Source of the DNA: Paenibacillus whitsoniae
GTDB taxonomy: Bacteria; Bacillota; Bacilli; Paenibacillales; NBRC-103111
Assembly: GCF_003955665.1 (NCBI RefSeq)
Contig: NZ_RXHU01000022.1
Location: 1-64,000 of the forward strand
Direction of reading: 5' to 3'
DNA: 64,000 nt
Shown here: in pieces, positions 1-9,414 of the stretch
Numbering within the stretch: position 1 is the stretch's first letter
How the letters are laid out: every line of letters begins with the position of its first letter
Translations under genes and position numbers: made by a program
Notes under the pieces: generated by a model
Databases searched by the model: none
What the model was told of the DNA's origin: nothing
What the model saw: the letters and a program-made list of their open reading frames with translations, nothing else

Positions 1-236
1 CGCTTATTGTCCCGAAAAGTGCGCCATTTGGAATCTAACGGTCGCCACAGCGCTTATTTCGCTGAAATTTGGTTACAAGGAGCCGATTTCACACAAATAG
101 ACTCTGTGGTAACCGTTAAACTTTGAAACGAACGGTTTTAAGTCAAATAGCTGCTGTGGCGACCGTTAGCGCCAGTAACGTACCGCTGTCGTCCCCGCGA
201 AGCCATGATCAGCTTCAAAAGCGAAGCTAACACCGC
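1..236. repeat. Intergenic repeat array, family A (GCTGTGGCGACCGTTA)
   Basis: No gene is visible here. A degenerate unit of about 24 bp occurs three times: inverted at 36-59 (TAACGGTCGCCACAGCGC...), and direct at 95-118 (AAATAGACTCTGTGGTAACC...) and 145-169 (AAATAGCTGCTGTGGCGACC...). The two direct copies are exactly 50 bp apart. The first and third copies are close inverted complements and could pair. The array lies just past the 3' end of the sulfatase gene. Function unknown. Confidence 0.6.
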
Positions 237-1658
237 TCACAGCTCAAACCCATCCTGCGTACGCTGCAGCCAGCCTCGCAATTCTTCTTCAAGGGACAGC
301 ATAAGCCCCTCCCGCGGCGCATCCATAAGAATAACAGGATGGAGCTGGTACGGATCTTGCTCATGATCGTACAATATCCGCTCCACCGCTGCGCCCGGCA
401 TATAGCCTTTGTGCACCACATAGGTGTACCTCCCGGTGCGGACGCCTCGCCAGCCGTAATGGCGATTGTCAAGCCCCGCCGCTGCGTAAGCGTCCATCGC
501 ATCCTTGCGCCCGGGGAACGCGCATAGAAACGCCGAAGAGATGTCTGTGTGGCTTTGCCCCACCACATCGCCTGACAGATCCAGTCCCTCCACCGCCGGA
601 GGAACAGGCAGCCCTGCAAGTCCCAACAGCGTAGGCATAATATCCACCGAGTTAAAAAGCAAATCCGTCCGCCCCGCCGCGATGCGGCCCGGCCAGTGCA
701 TCAAGCACGGGATGCCGACCGATTCCTCATGCCACGAATGCTTCGCCATCAGGCCGTGCGAGCCCATGAGTTCCCCATGGTCGGAGGACAGCACGAGCAG
801 CGTGTTCTCGGCCAGCCCTAGCTGCTGTACTTCCCGCCAGATGCGGCCGAACTGCTCATCGAGGCCGGACACCGCGGCAAAATAATCACGCGTATAGCGC
901 AGCAGCGCCTCGTCCCCGCTTTCAAACGGCTCGCCCGTATGCGCCGCGAGATGATCGGCGCTGACATTTGGGCGCAGCGTCAACCCCCGTTCGCGATACA
1001 GCTCCTTGTATCGTTCCGGTACAAGCTCGAACGGGCTGTGCGGCGGATTCCAGGAAAGGAACAGCGCAAACGGCTCCTGTGCAGCACCCTGGCCGCCTGC
1101 CCCGCCGCGTGACCGGATGAAATCCAACGCCACATCCGTTTCATGTTCTAGTGACCACTGGTCAATTTCAATCATTTCCGGCGTATCCCGCCAGTAATGC
1201 GGCTGCAAATGGTGATCATACGCACCATACGAATACCAAAAATCAAACCCATGCCGTTTCGGCCCCGGCGGCGTGTAGGCGTCCCACGCTCGAGCACCGG
1301 AGACCGGCTCCGGGCTAAGATTCTGTTCCGGCAAGTCGAGATGCCATTTCCCGATATAGCCGGTTCGGTACCCGGCGGCCTTAAGCACATCGCCGATGCC
1401 CACCTCGTCGGGGCTGAGCATGAGGTCAGCTCCGAGTTTACAGTTCGTATAGACGCCTGTCGACTGCGGATACCGGCCGGTCATGAGCGCCGCCCGGTGC
1501 GGCGAGCACAATGGCGTACAGGAAAGCGCATGGTTGAATACCAGGCTTTCCTCGGCAAACTGGTCGATGTTCGGCGTGATCACCTCATCTTCGCCCATAA
1601 ATCCGGCCGCCTGCTTTCGCCATTGATCCGCAAAAATATAAATGATATTCGGTTTCAT
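237..1658 (-). CDS. Sulfatase (arylsulfatase/alkaline phosphatase superfamily)
   Basis: A 473-aa hydrolase expected to remove sulfate esters, probably from sulfated sugars. The N-terminus (MKPNIIYIFADQWR) is the usual sulfatase opening with a metal-ligand Asp near residue 11. C51-S-P-H-R fits the C-X-P-X-R formylglycine motif and is followed by AALMTGRYP, so activation by a formylglycine-generating enzyme or an anaerobic maturase is expected; neither gene is in this window. A later SSDHGE motif supplies the C-terminal metal ligands. No signal peptide is seen, so it probably acts in the cytoplasm on imported substrate. It is the last gene of the ABC-transporter operon, 12 nt after the second permease, with a GGGAG ribosome binding site. 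The substrate cannot be read from the sequence. Confidence 0.9.
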   Translation of the reverse strand: MKPNIIYIFADQWRKQAAGFMGEDEVITPNIDQFAEESLVFNHALSCTPLCSPHRAALMTGRYPQSTGVYTNCKLGADLMLSPDEVGIGDVLKAAGYRTGYIGKWHLDLPEQNLSPEPVSGARAWDAYTPPGPKRHGFDFWYSYGAYDHHLQPHYWRDTPEMIEIDQWSLEHETDVALDFIRSRGGAGGQGAAQEPFALFLSWNPPHSPFELVPERYKELYRERGLTLRPNVSADHLAAHTGEPFESGDEALLRYTRDYFAAVSGLDEQFGRIWREVQQLGLAENTLLVLSSDHGELMGSHGLMAKHSWHEESVGIPCLMHWPGRIAAGRTDLLFNSVDIMPTLLGLAGLPVPPAVEGLDLSGDVVGQSHTDISSAFLCAFPGRKDAMDAYAAAGLDNRHYGWRGVRTGRYTYVVHKGYMPGAAVERILYDHEQDPYQLHPVILMDAPREGLMLSLEEELRGWLQRTQDGFEL

Positions 1659-1670
1659 TTTACCGCTCCC

Positions 1671-2549
1671 TTACCCTTTAACGGCGCCGGCGGAAATGCC
1701 CTCAACAAAATGATCCTGCGCCATAAAGTAGATGATAATGGTCGGAATAATGGCACATACGGCGGCGGCCATCAGCGGCCCGTACTCTGTCGCATGCTCC
1801 GACTGGAAGTGCTGCATACCAAGCTGAAGCGTGAACAGCGCATCCGAGTTCAGATAGATGAGCGGCCCAAGGAAATCGTTCCAGGCGTGCATGAACGTAA
1901 AAATCGTCAAGGAGGCAATTGCCGGACGAATCAATGGCAAAATGATGCGGGAATAAATACCAAACTCGTTCAAGCCGTCGATTCTCGCCGCCTCGGACAA
2001 CTCCTCCGGGATCGACATGAAAAACTGCCGGAACAAGAACACCCCGAACGGACTGAACGCTCCGAGCAAAATCAAGGCCCAATGCGAATCGATCAAGTCG
2101 ATTTTCTTCATTAACATAAACTGCGGAATCATCATCACCTGATACGGTACCATCATCGTCGCCACATACAGGAAGAATAAACGGTCGCGCTCCGGGAACT
2201 TTACCTTGGCGAATGCATAAGCCGCCGTCGAGCACGTGATAATTTGCAGCAGCGTGGTGAGCACCGCGATTTTTATCGTATTCAAGTAGTAGGTGAAAAA
2301 AGGAAGCTCCGTCCACACCTTGCTATAATTCGACCAGTAAAAATGGCTTGGGATCCACTGAATCGGGAATCCGAATATTTCCGCCTCCGATTTGACCGAT
2401 GCCGAGAGCATCCACAGAAACGGCACGACCATCGACAGGGCGACGACCGTTACAACGATGTACAGCACTGTTTTTCTCAGCCATGCCCCAACTTGCGGAC
2501 GTCTATGCACCGTGAATGCAGCCCGATTGGGCGCTGCTTGCGTAGTCAT
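1671..2549 (-). CDS. Carbohydrate ABC transporter permease (MalG/CUT1 family)
   Basis: A 292-aa inner-membrane permease with about six hydrophobic segments. The EAA loop that contacts the ATPase is visible near residues 190-210 (EELSEAARIDGLNEFGIYSRI). It ends in the basic/Gly tail typical of MalG-type proteins (EGISAGAVKG). It follows the partner permease by about 36 nt and precedes the sulfatase by 12 nt, so all are probably one transcript. No ATPase gene is present, as is common for CUT1 systems of Bacillales that share one MsmX-type ATPase. The substrate is probably a mono- or oligosaccharide. Confidence 0.93.
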   Translation of the reverse strand: MTTQAAPNRAAFTVHRRPQVGAWLRKTVLYIVVTVVALSMVVPFLWMLSASVKSEAEIFGFPIQWIPSHFYWSNYSKVWTELPFFTYYLNTIKIAVLTTLLQIITCSTAAYAFAKVKFPERDRLFFLYVATMMVPYQVMMIPQFMLMKKIDLIDSHWALILLGAFSPFGVFLFRQFFMSIPEELSEAARIDGLNEFGIYSRIILPLIRPAIASLTIFTFMHAWNDFLGPLIYLNSDALFTLQLGMQHFQSEHATEYGPLMAAAVCAIIPTIIIYFMAQDHFVEGISAGAVKG

Positions 2550-2585
2550 ACCCGTCTCTCCCTTCTTTCGTATCCCCTGCTGTCG

Positions 2586-3476
2586 CTAGGAGTAATTTAC
2601 CCATCGCTTCTGTCCTCTGAACTGAATCAGGGTAATGATTAATATTATTGCGAACAGCACGTAAGCCATCGCCGACGCGTAGCCATATTCAAAACGTTGG
2701 AACGCGGTGTAGTAAATGTCGTATACGAGCATATGCGTGGAGCGCCCCGGCCCGCCTTTGGTCAGCACGAAGACCAGATCGAATACTTTGAAGGAATTGA
2801 TAATGCCCATAATGACGGTGAAAAAGATGACCGGCGACAGCATCGGCACTGTAATATTGCGAAACTGCGATACTTTGCCTGCGCCGTCAATTTCAGCCGC
2901 TTCGTAGAGATCTTTCGGAATGCCCTGCAAGCCTGCGAGATAGAGCACCATGTAATAGCCAATCGAATGCCAAATGCTGACGATAATGACCGAAAGCAAG
3001 GCCCATTTCGTGGAGGCGAGCCAGGTCGGCGGATTGTCAACCCCGAGACTGCGAAGGAAGCCGTTGATCGGTCCCATCGTCGGGTTGTAAAGCAGCTGCC
3101 ACACGACGGCAACAGCAATCGTGGCGGTAATGTGCGGCAGAAAAATGGCCGTGCGGAATATTTTAACGCCTCTCAACCCTCTGTTGAGCGCGACTGCTGC
3201 CAAAATCGCAAGAATCAAGGTCACCGGCACAGAAACGGCCGTCATCACTAAACTGTTAAGCAAGGAAATGCGGAGCGTTTCGTCGCTCCACAAACGGGTA
3301 TAATTCGTTACTCCGGCAAACGTGATGTCACCGAACCCGTTCCACTCCGTAAAGCTCATCAAGAAGGAAGCGCCAACGGGAATACAGATGAATAACAGAA
3401 ATCCGATGATGTTGGGAAGCAAAAATGCATACCCGGTCAACCGATTGCGCCGAAGCGCTTTACTTGCAGTCTTCAT
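2586..3476 (-). CDS. Carbohydrate ABC transporter permease (MalF/UgpA, CUT1 family)
   Basis: A sugar permease of about 296 aa with six predicted membrane spans. It starts with a positively charged stretch and a GYAFLLPNIIGFLLF first span. The EAA motif is near residues 195-215 (PKDLYEAAEIDGAGKVSQF). A GTG lies at 3485, but the ATG at 3476 sits about 7 nt after AGGGGTG and is the better start. It lies between the solute-binding protein (about 75 nt upstream) and the MalG-type permease, and would pair with the latter to form the channel. Confidence 0.92.
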   Translation of the reverse strand: MKTASKALRRNRLTGYAFLLPNIIGFLLFICIPVGASFLMSFTEWNGFGDITFAGVTNYTRLWSDETLRISLLNSLVMTAVSVPVTLILAILAAVALNRGLRGVKIFRTAIFLPHITATIAVAVVWQLLYNPTMGPINGFLRSLGVDNPPTWLASTKWALLSVIIVSIWHSIGYYMVLYLAGLQGIPKDLYEAAEIDGAGKVSQFRNITVPMLSPVIFFTVIMGIINSFKVFDLVFVLTKGGPGRSTHMLVYDIYYTAFQRFEYGYASAMAYVLFAIILIITLIQFRGQKRWVNYS

Positions 3477-3550
3477 GATCTTCACCCCTATGGAAGCGGC
3501 TGAACTTCGCCTCTTACAGCGAAGTCCGCCTGCCGCTTTGTCTGCCTGAT

Positions 3551-4867
3551 CTATTTGCCTGCCTTGTAATCCTTGGCGTATTTATCCGCCCACTCGCTTT
3601 GCACGCGCTGACCGATCTTCTGAATCGCTTGATCAACCGTTTGCGCTCCGGTTAACGCCATTTCGCCCTCTTGCTTGTACACGTTGTTCACCAGGATGTT
3701 CTTCACGCCCGGCAGCAGCGGATATTCCGGATATTCTTTTTGTTCCACAAAGTAGTGGATGTTTTTCGGCTTCAGGCTGCCGTCCCCAATATACGTCTTG
3801 CGGATGTCGTCGTTCATGTAGCCGGTGAGGAAGCCTTTGGCTGCAAACTGCTTGGCGCCTTTGGCCCCGCTCAAGAACTGCACGACCTTGAACGCTTCTT
3901 CCTTATGCTTCGAGCTCTTGTTCACCATCAGCGATACCGGCGTCGCGAGGCTCGTATTGGCGGCTACGCCGTCCGGATGCGGAACAGGTACCACGTCCCA
4001 GTCGAAGCTGATTTTTTTCTCCGCTTCCGCCTGGCGAAGCTGCGCCACATGCCAGTCGCCGATGAGGTTCATCGCGACATTGCCCTTCTGGAACGCCGAG
4101 TTGTAATGTGCGGACGTCGTAATCTGCTCGGCCCAGCCCATGATCGAGCCGTCTTTTTCCATATCCATCCGGAATTGAAGCCCTTTCTTGAACGCGGACA
4201 AGTCTTTGTCAATGATTGATGCGCCCGTTTGCACGCCTTGCATATACCACGTCTGCGCCCACGGATGCAGGAATGCGCCGTAAATTTTGTTCGCGCCCTC
4301 GCCTTTCGTCATCTTCTTCGCCAAATCGCGGAATTCGTTCCAGGTCATATCCGCCTTCGGATAGGCGACGCCTGCTTGATCAAATAACGTTTTGTTATAG
4401 AACAGCATCCAATTCGATTTCCGGTAAGGCAGCCCGTAAATTTTGCCGTTTACTTTCAAGGCGTCGAATAGCGGACCATAGCCGGATACATCGACATTCG
4501 CCTTTTTCACATAATCATCAAGCGGTTCCAAAATGCCGGTATCGAGGAATACGTCCATATTGCCGCCGAACACGTCGATATTTTCACCGGAGGAGAGCTG
4601 CATGCGAAGCTTCTCGTAATACTGCGCCTGCGGGATCGTCTCAAACTGCACATCGATATTCGGATTCTCTTTGCTGAAATCGGCGTAAGCCGCCTTAAAC
4701 GTTTCCAAATCGTCCGTCAGCACGGTTGCTTTCAGACTTACCTTCTCTGTTTTCGCCCCCGGCGAGGCCGTGCTCTTGTCTCCTGCGGACGATCCCGCAG
4801 CGCCGCATCCGGCCAGCAATCCCATTAGAACAGAGCCTGTTACCGCAAGTGTTAAGCTTTTTTTCAT
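3551..4867 (-). CDS. Extracellular solute-binding lipoprotein (family 1, sugar ABC transporter)
   Basis: A 438-aa lipoprotein with a Lys-rich N-terminus, a hydrophobic core and the lipobox LLAGC, so the mature protein is anchored on the outer face of the membrane. The body matches family-1 sugar-binding proteins (EKLRMQLSSGENIDVFGGN near residues 85-105; FQKGNVAMNLIGDW near 255-270). It is first in the operon of binding protein, two permeases and sulfatase. It is divergent from a two-component system starting at 4999, the usual arrangement for sensing the transported sugar. Confidence 0.95.
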   Translation of the reverse strand: MKKSLTLAVTGSVLMGLLAGCGAAGSSAGDKSTASPGAKTEKVSLKATVLTDDLETFKAAYADFSKENPNIDVQFETIPQAQYYEKLRMQLSSGENIDVFGGNMDVFLDTGILEPLDDYVKKANVDVSGYGPLFDALKVNGKIYGLPYRKSNWMLFYNKTLFDQAGVAYPKADMTWNEFRDLAKKMTKGEGANKIYGAFLHPWAQTWYMQGVQTGASIIDKDLSAFKKGLQFRMDMEKDGSIMGWAEQITTSAHYNSAFQKGNVAMNLIGDWHVAQLRQAEAEKKISFDWDVVPVPHPDGVAANTSLATPVSLMVNKSSKHKEEAFKVVQFLSGAKGAKQFAAKGFLTGYMNDDIRKTYIGDGSLKPKNIHYFVEQKEYPEYPLLPGVKNILVNNVYKQEGEMALTGAQTVDQAIQKIGQRVQSEWADKYAKDYKAGK

Positions 4868-4998
4868 TTGACACTCACCCTTTTTTTGATATGATTTGTT
4901 TGCGTTTTCTTAATTTGAATTATACGTACACGTCTGCCCGGCAGACAGATGAATGTTTTATTCCCCCTGTAGATAGCCGGCAAGAAGGAAGTGATATT

Positions 4999-6474
4999 AT
5001 GTTGTTTGTGACGCTTGTACTGCTGATTTTCACCATCTTGTTTACCTACCGCAAGCTCAACCACACGTCCACCCGTTTCATGTACGGCATCATTATCGGC
5101 TGGGTGCTGTCGTTCGTGTCGTTCACCTTGTACTTGAGCAAATTCAATTATTATTTCAATGTCATTCACAGTTTCTTTGATTTCAGTCCCGGCACATGGA
5201 ATTATCTCGTACTGACCAAGTTTAACCCGAACTGGCTCATTCGACTGCTGAATATCGGAGTCGGGCTGTTCTACTGCTCACTGCTTGGCTTCGCCGTCGC
5301 TTTTACCCGCAGTCTGAGCACCCACAGCAATCGGATCATCTACGGCGCGGTCGGTCTTTTTTTCGTCATCCAAACCGCCTACTATGATCCGACTGTCCAC
5401 ATTGCGCTTACGAGGGAAATTGCCGGTGCAGCCTTCTTCAATGGAGCGGAAGTCGGATTCAAGAGCATTCGTTACCTCATACTTTTTGTTGCTTTTGGCC
5501 TGTTGTTCAACTATTATTTGAATTATCCGAAAATTAGGTTTATCAAAAATTTAACCTTGTACCACGTTCTGCTCTTTATTCCGCTGGTCGTGATTCATCT
5601 TTTTATTTTCTCATGGGCCCCGAAAGTGCTGGTCAAGGAGACGTATCTGGACGGCTACTACAACTATTTGCAGCCCCCGCTCAGCTATCAGTCGATTCTG
5701 CTTCCCGTCTTTCCATTCGCCATCTACTTAACCTTATTTCTGCTGATTTATCTCGTGTATAAGTTCAACTCCATCGAGATTTACCGCAAGAACCGGGACA
5801 TTCAAATTAACAAAAGCATCGACACCGCCACGCTCGGCACGCGCGCGTTCACCCATGCGCTGAAGAATCATCTGATCGGCATTCAGTCCGAAGCGGCTTA
5901 TCTCAAGGAGCGGCACCAGGATGATGCAGAATCTGCGTACAGCCTTGAGCTGATTCTGAAATCTTCCGAGGCTGCCCTTTACTCGATTAACGAAGCGGCG
6001 GACAAATTAAAAAATATCAGCCTCAACCTCCAGCCGATGTCCGTGGAGCTGCCGATTCAGCAGGCGATCGACCGGCTGAACGAGACAAGCCTCCGCTGCG
6101 AGGTCGTGTATACGGCATCAGCGCCATCAGTGAACTGCTATCTTGACCTCGGCCACATGACCGAGGTGATTTATAATCTGCTGCTCAATGCCAGCGAGTC
6201 CTTGCAATTCCGAGATGACGGCCGGATCGTCATCGAGCGGAGCCAGCAGAATGGCTGGGCGCTGATCCGCATCGCCGACAACGGCCCCGGCGTCGCCGAA
6301 GAGCATTTGGAGGCGATTTTCGATCCTTTTTTCACGACGAAAGCTTCTGTGAACAATTGGGGGATCGGCCTGTCCTACTGCCATAAAATTATTATCGGTC
6401 ACGACGGGAAAATCGTGGTCGAGAGCGAACAAGGCGCCGGCACGACATTCACCGTATTTTTGCCTATTATCTAA
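4999..6474 (+). CDS. Membrane sensor histidine kinase
   Basis: A kinase of about 491 aa. An open frame extends upstream to 4726, but that part is antisense to the binding-protein gene; the ATG at 4999 follows AAGGAAGTG and opens with a hydrophobic segment (MLFVTLVLLIFTILF), so it is the better start. The first roughly 270 residues hold several membrane spans and no recognisable extracellular sensor domain. The H-box region is FTHALKNHLIGIQ. The ATPase domain shows the N-box (NLLLNASESL), G1 (DNGPG), F-box (FDPFFTTK) and G2 (GIGLSY). The response regulator follows 32 nt downstream. It is divergent from the sugar ABC operon and probably controls it. Confidence 0.9.
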   Translation: MLFVTLVLLIFTILFTYRKLNHTSTRFMYGIIIGWVLSFVSFTLYLSKFNYYFNVIHSFFDFSPGTWNYLVLTKFNPNWLIRLLNIGVGLFYCSLLGFAVAFTRSLSTHSNRIIYGAVGLFFVIQTAYYDPTVHIALTREIAGAAFFNGAEVGFKSIRYLILFVAFGLLFNYYLNYPKIRFIKNLTLYHVLLFIPLVVIHLFIFSWAPKVLVKETYLDGYYNYLQPPLSYQSILLPVFPFAIYLTLFLLIYLVYKFNSIEIYRKNRDIQINKSIDTATLGTRAFTHALKNHLIGIQSEAAYLKERHQDDAESAYSLELILKSSEAALYSINEAADKLKNISLNLQPMSVELPIQQAIDRLNETSLRCEVVYTASAPSVNCYLDLGHMTEVIYNLLLNASESLQFRDDGRIVIERSQQNGWALIRIADNGPGVAEEHLEAIFDPFFTTKASVNNWGIGLSYCHKIIIGHDGKIVVESEQGAGTTFTVFLPII

Positions 6475-6506
6475 CAACAGGAACGCCTGACGAAAGGGGA
6501 ATCTGA

Positions 6507-7196
6507 ATGACGACACCACCACCGATTCGCCTTCTGATCGCCGATGATATGGAGGCGCACCTGCGTAGATTGGAACGTACGTTCGCTGGACATCCCGATT
6601 GCATCTGCATCGCTCGCGCTTCTTCCGGCCACGAAGCCGTTCAGCAAGCCGCCTTGCATAAGCCGGATGTCATTCTCATGGACATCGAGATGGAGTCGCA
6701 ATATGCAGGCATCGAGGCGGCGAAGGTGATCCACGAGACGTATCCCGATATGAAAATTATCGTGCTCACCGTGCACAAGGACGAGAACTTTATTTTCGCC
6801 GCTTTTCAGACGGGAATTACCGATTACTTGCTGAAAAACGCCTCAGACACCGAGGTGCTTGAAGCCGTAAGAGCGGCCCATGCGAACGCCTCCCCGATTC
6901 GCCCGATGATCGCCGAGAAAATCCGCGAGGAGTTTGCGCGCGTCAAGCGGGCGGAGAACAGCCTGCTAAATATTATTCAGATCATCTCTGAGCTGACGCC
7001 GAGTGAATTGCAAGTGCTTCGACTGCTGTGCGAAGGCAAGAAGCGCAGGCAGATTGCCGAGGAACGCTGCGTGGAATATGAGACGATCAAGAAACAGATT
7101 AACTCGATTCTGAAAAAGTTTCAAATGCCCGATGCGGCTACGGTCGTGCAGACGATCAACGACCTGCGGATTTTCGAGGTGATGAGGAAGTTGTAA
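6507..7196 (+). CDS. Response regulator, NarL/LuxR type
   Basis: A 229-aa regulator. The receiver domain (about residues 6-125) has the acidic pair (ADD), the phospho-acceptor Asp in VILMDIEME, the switch Thr in IVLTVHK and the Lys in YLLKNA. The C-terminal HTH (about 155-215, ELTPSELQVLRLLCEGKKRRQIA...) is LuxR-like. The ATG follows AAAGGGGA. It pairs with the upstream kinase and is the likely activator of the divergent ABC/sulfatase operon. The target sugar is unknown. Confidence 0.92.
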   Translation: MTTPPPIRLLIADDMEAHLRRLERTFAGHPDCICIARASSGHEAVQQAALHKPDVILMDIEMESQYAGIEAAKVIHETYPDMKIIVLTVHKDENFIFAAFQTGITDYLLKNASDTEVLEAVRAAHANASPIRPMIAEKIREEFARVKRAENSLLNIIQIISELTPSELQVLRLLCEGKKRRQIAEERCVEYETIKKQINSILKKFQMPDAATVVQTINDLRIFEVMRKL

Positions 7197-7599
7197 TCCC
7201 CAAGAAAGGAAGTCTTGGCGAGAACCTCAGGACTGCTTCGAGGACCTGTCGAAAGAGCTTTGCGTCGTCTCGAACTGGAAAACCTCCCGTTGATTTCGTC
7301 ACAAAACCGTCTTTCCTACCGCTCAACTGGAAAACCTCCTGCTCATTTCAGGCGTTTTCGAAGATAGCCGCACAAAGTGGTAGATATACTGGAGAAATTC
7401 CAGTTCAGAACCCCATTTTTCCCCATATGGAGAAATTAAGCTGGAGAAATTCCAGTTCGGTCTCGAACTGATCGTCACTACCTGAATAAACCCAAAGAAC
7501 CAAGCGCGTGCTCGCTTAGCTCTTTTGGTTGTATGTCGTCTGGCGCCTGGGAGTCGGCTCGGCGGCTGCGCAACTGCTCCAATCTCGCGCGGGCGACAG
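7197..7599. repeat. Intergenic repeat array, family B copy 1 (GAACTGGAATTTCTCCAGTTC)
   Basis: This 400-bp gap has no convincing gene. It carries several copies of a short palindrome-like unit: half-type copies CGAACTGGAAAACCTCC at 7271-7287 and CTCAACTGGAAAACCTCC at 7322-7339, and full CTGGAGAAATTCCAGTTC copies at 7389-7408 and 7441-7460. Spacing is about 50 bp. The same family recurs at 39616-39803. A 133-aa frame on the minus strand spans the repeats but has no supporting features. Confidence 0.65.
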
Positions 7600-9279
7600 C
7601 TAGCCTTCCAAGGCCCCTCCACTCGCCATCGCTTGCACAATCGCCGCATTGATGCGTTCCCGACAGGCAAGCAGCCACGCCTCGTCCCTCGGGTAAGCTG
7701 CAAACGTAATCGGCTCGGCGGCACCTTCCTCCATCAGCGCGATCGTCTGCTCCCGCCCGACGAGAGAGCCGAGCAGTTCCAAGGCCCGCAAATCCTGCAA
7801 GGCTTCGCGGAACACTTCAAGCCGCAAGGATACGAGCGGCGTGCCCTCTTGTCCCGGGTATACGACGAACGGATCGCCGGCAGGAAACGCATAATGCGCA
7901 TCCGTATTCCTGTACGGGTCAATCGGGAATTTGGCATATTGCGAGAACCAGAAATTGTAGCCCCAATGCAGGAAGCCCGTAATGTTATATTTATACAGCT
8001 GTAACCCAAGGATTCGGTTCCGTGCGGAAGCCATGCACAGGAAACGATTGGCTACCGATTGATACTGGGAGCAGCAATAGTAGGCCCACAATTGCGGAAC
8101 CACCCGTTCCAGAAAAGGCTCGATATGGTTGCTCGCGACAACCGGGGTTTGCACGAGCCCCTGCTCGTAAAACGAAATCTCTGAGAGCGCATCCAGTGAT
8201 GGAATGTCCCCCATGAACTGCCGCACCCAACGGCTGGCGCTGCTGTAGGACGTCAAATGCTCGCGAGTGGGCTCGTCGGAAATATGATAATACGTACGCT
8301 GGAGCAATTCGTTTTCCTTGAGGAAGCCGACCAGTTCAGGCAGAAACTGCGCCAGAAAGCCTAAATATTCCTCTCCCGCCGCATCCGTCTCCCAGCCGAA
8401 AATACGCTGCAGGCTGCCGTCGGCATACGCCATAATTTTGGGTGCGTGCTTCGCCCCCCATTGCGTGAACAAGTGCGAGAGCTCGAACACTTTCACGCCG
8501 TTGCGGTTCCCCATCTCGACCCATCGCTTCAGCCGTTCAAAACCAAACCTATACGTATCGCCGTCTTGCCAGACGTCCACCAACTGCACAGTTGGCCGCT
8601 CCCCGCCAATCTCCGTATCGAGCGGCGGCGTAAATATCGGCGTCAGCAGCATGTTGCAGCCATATGCGACCGCTGTTTGCACATAAGACTCCACCAGCGC
8701 CCAATGCCGCTCGCTGAACACGTCCACACCGTAGTAAACGGCCAGACTGTCCGTGTGAAACCATTCCGTATGAAGCAGCTTCTGCTCTGGCAGTGCAGCA
8801 GTCAGAACGGTGAGCGTGAACGTTTCGCTGCCGAGCGTCTCCTGCGTCGTGCCCGTGAACGTGATCATCACATCGTGCGAGCCTGTCGATGCGCCGCCCA
8901 TCAAATCGACTGTGACCCAAATCGAACGCCACTGATTCGGCACCGCTGCAAGTGTTTCGGAATCCGGTACGGGCTCGAGCAAGTCGGGATATAAGCCTGG
9001 CGTATCGCGAAGCACATCCCCGTCATGGTTCGGATAGATCGGAAATTCAGCAGGCACGAGCTGTACGCTGCGCAACGTGATATCCTTTTGCAAGGTGGAC
9101 GTGACCTTCAAAGAGAAAGAAGTCCGAGCTTTAGCCCGATAAGCGATTTGAAAGGTATAGATCTCCCCTTGTAGGGCAGTTGCGGTATGGAAAGCTGCGG
9201 CCTGAAGCTCTTCATCTGCGAAAACTTTAACCAAAGAGGACAGACAACGCGTCTCGAATTGCGGATGAAACGTTGGCAT
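7600..9279 (-). CDS. DUF4091 / GH123-like glycoside hydrolase family protein
   Basis: A 559-aa protein without a signal peptide. The N-terminal 160 residues look like a beta-sandwich (runs such as FTFTLTVLTAALPEQ). The central TIM-barrel-like region holds YYHISDEPT near residue 315, an Asp-Glu pair resembling the catalytic DE of GH123 N-acetylgalactosaminidases. The C-terminus matches DUF4091 (GFLHWGYNFWFSQY...; FREALQDLRALELL). It probably acts on an imported glycan fragment. It is divergent from an AraC regulator 135 bp away that likely controls it. The start ATG follows AAGGAGG. Exact substrate unknown. Confidence 0.8.
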   Translation of the reverse strand: MPTFHPQFETRCLSSLVKVFADEELQAAAFHTATALQGEIYTFQIAYRAKARTSFSLKVTSTLQKDITLRSVQLVPAEFPIYPNHDGDVLRDTPGLYPDLLEPVPDSETLAAVPNQWRSIWVTVDLMGGASTGSHDVMITFTGTTQETLGSETFTLTVLTAALPEQKLLHTEWFHTDSLAVYYGVDVFSERHWALVESYVQTAVAYGCNMLLTPIFTPPLDTEIGGERPTVQLVDVWQDGDTYRFGFERLKRWVEMGNRNGVKVFELSHLFTQWGAKHAPKIMAYADGSLQRIFGWETDAAGEEYLGFLAQFLPELVGFLKENELLQRTYYHISDEPTREHLTSYSSASRWVRQFMGDIPSLDALSEISFYEQGLVQTPVVASNHIEPFLERVVPQLWAYYCCSQYQSVANRFLCMASARNRILGLQLYKYNITGFLHWGYNFWFSQYAKFPIDPYRNTDAHYAFPAGDPFVVYPGQEGTPLVSLRLEVFREALQDLRALELLGSLVGREQTIALMEEGAAEPITFAAYPRDEAWLLACRERINAAIVQAMASGGALEG

Positions 9280-9414
9280 GAGATGCCTCCTTCACTTATA
9301 CTGTGGATAACGCTCACATGACTCCTATAACTATTGACCAATGAGATGGCGACCTGGAATATTCGTCATGCAGCTTTAGTTTACCGGGTCATCCTGCAGA
9401 AAGGAATGAAATCG

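Noticed and set aside
1197-2114. 305-aa open frame on the plus strand
   Set aside because: It lies antisense to the sulfatase and permease genes, has Arg/His-rich shadow composition and no ribosome binding site or domain.
4726-4998. Longer N-terminus of the first histidine kinase
   Set aside because: This stretch overlaps the 5' end of the binding-protein gene on the other strand and lacks a good ribosome binding site; the ATG at 4999 has one.
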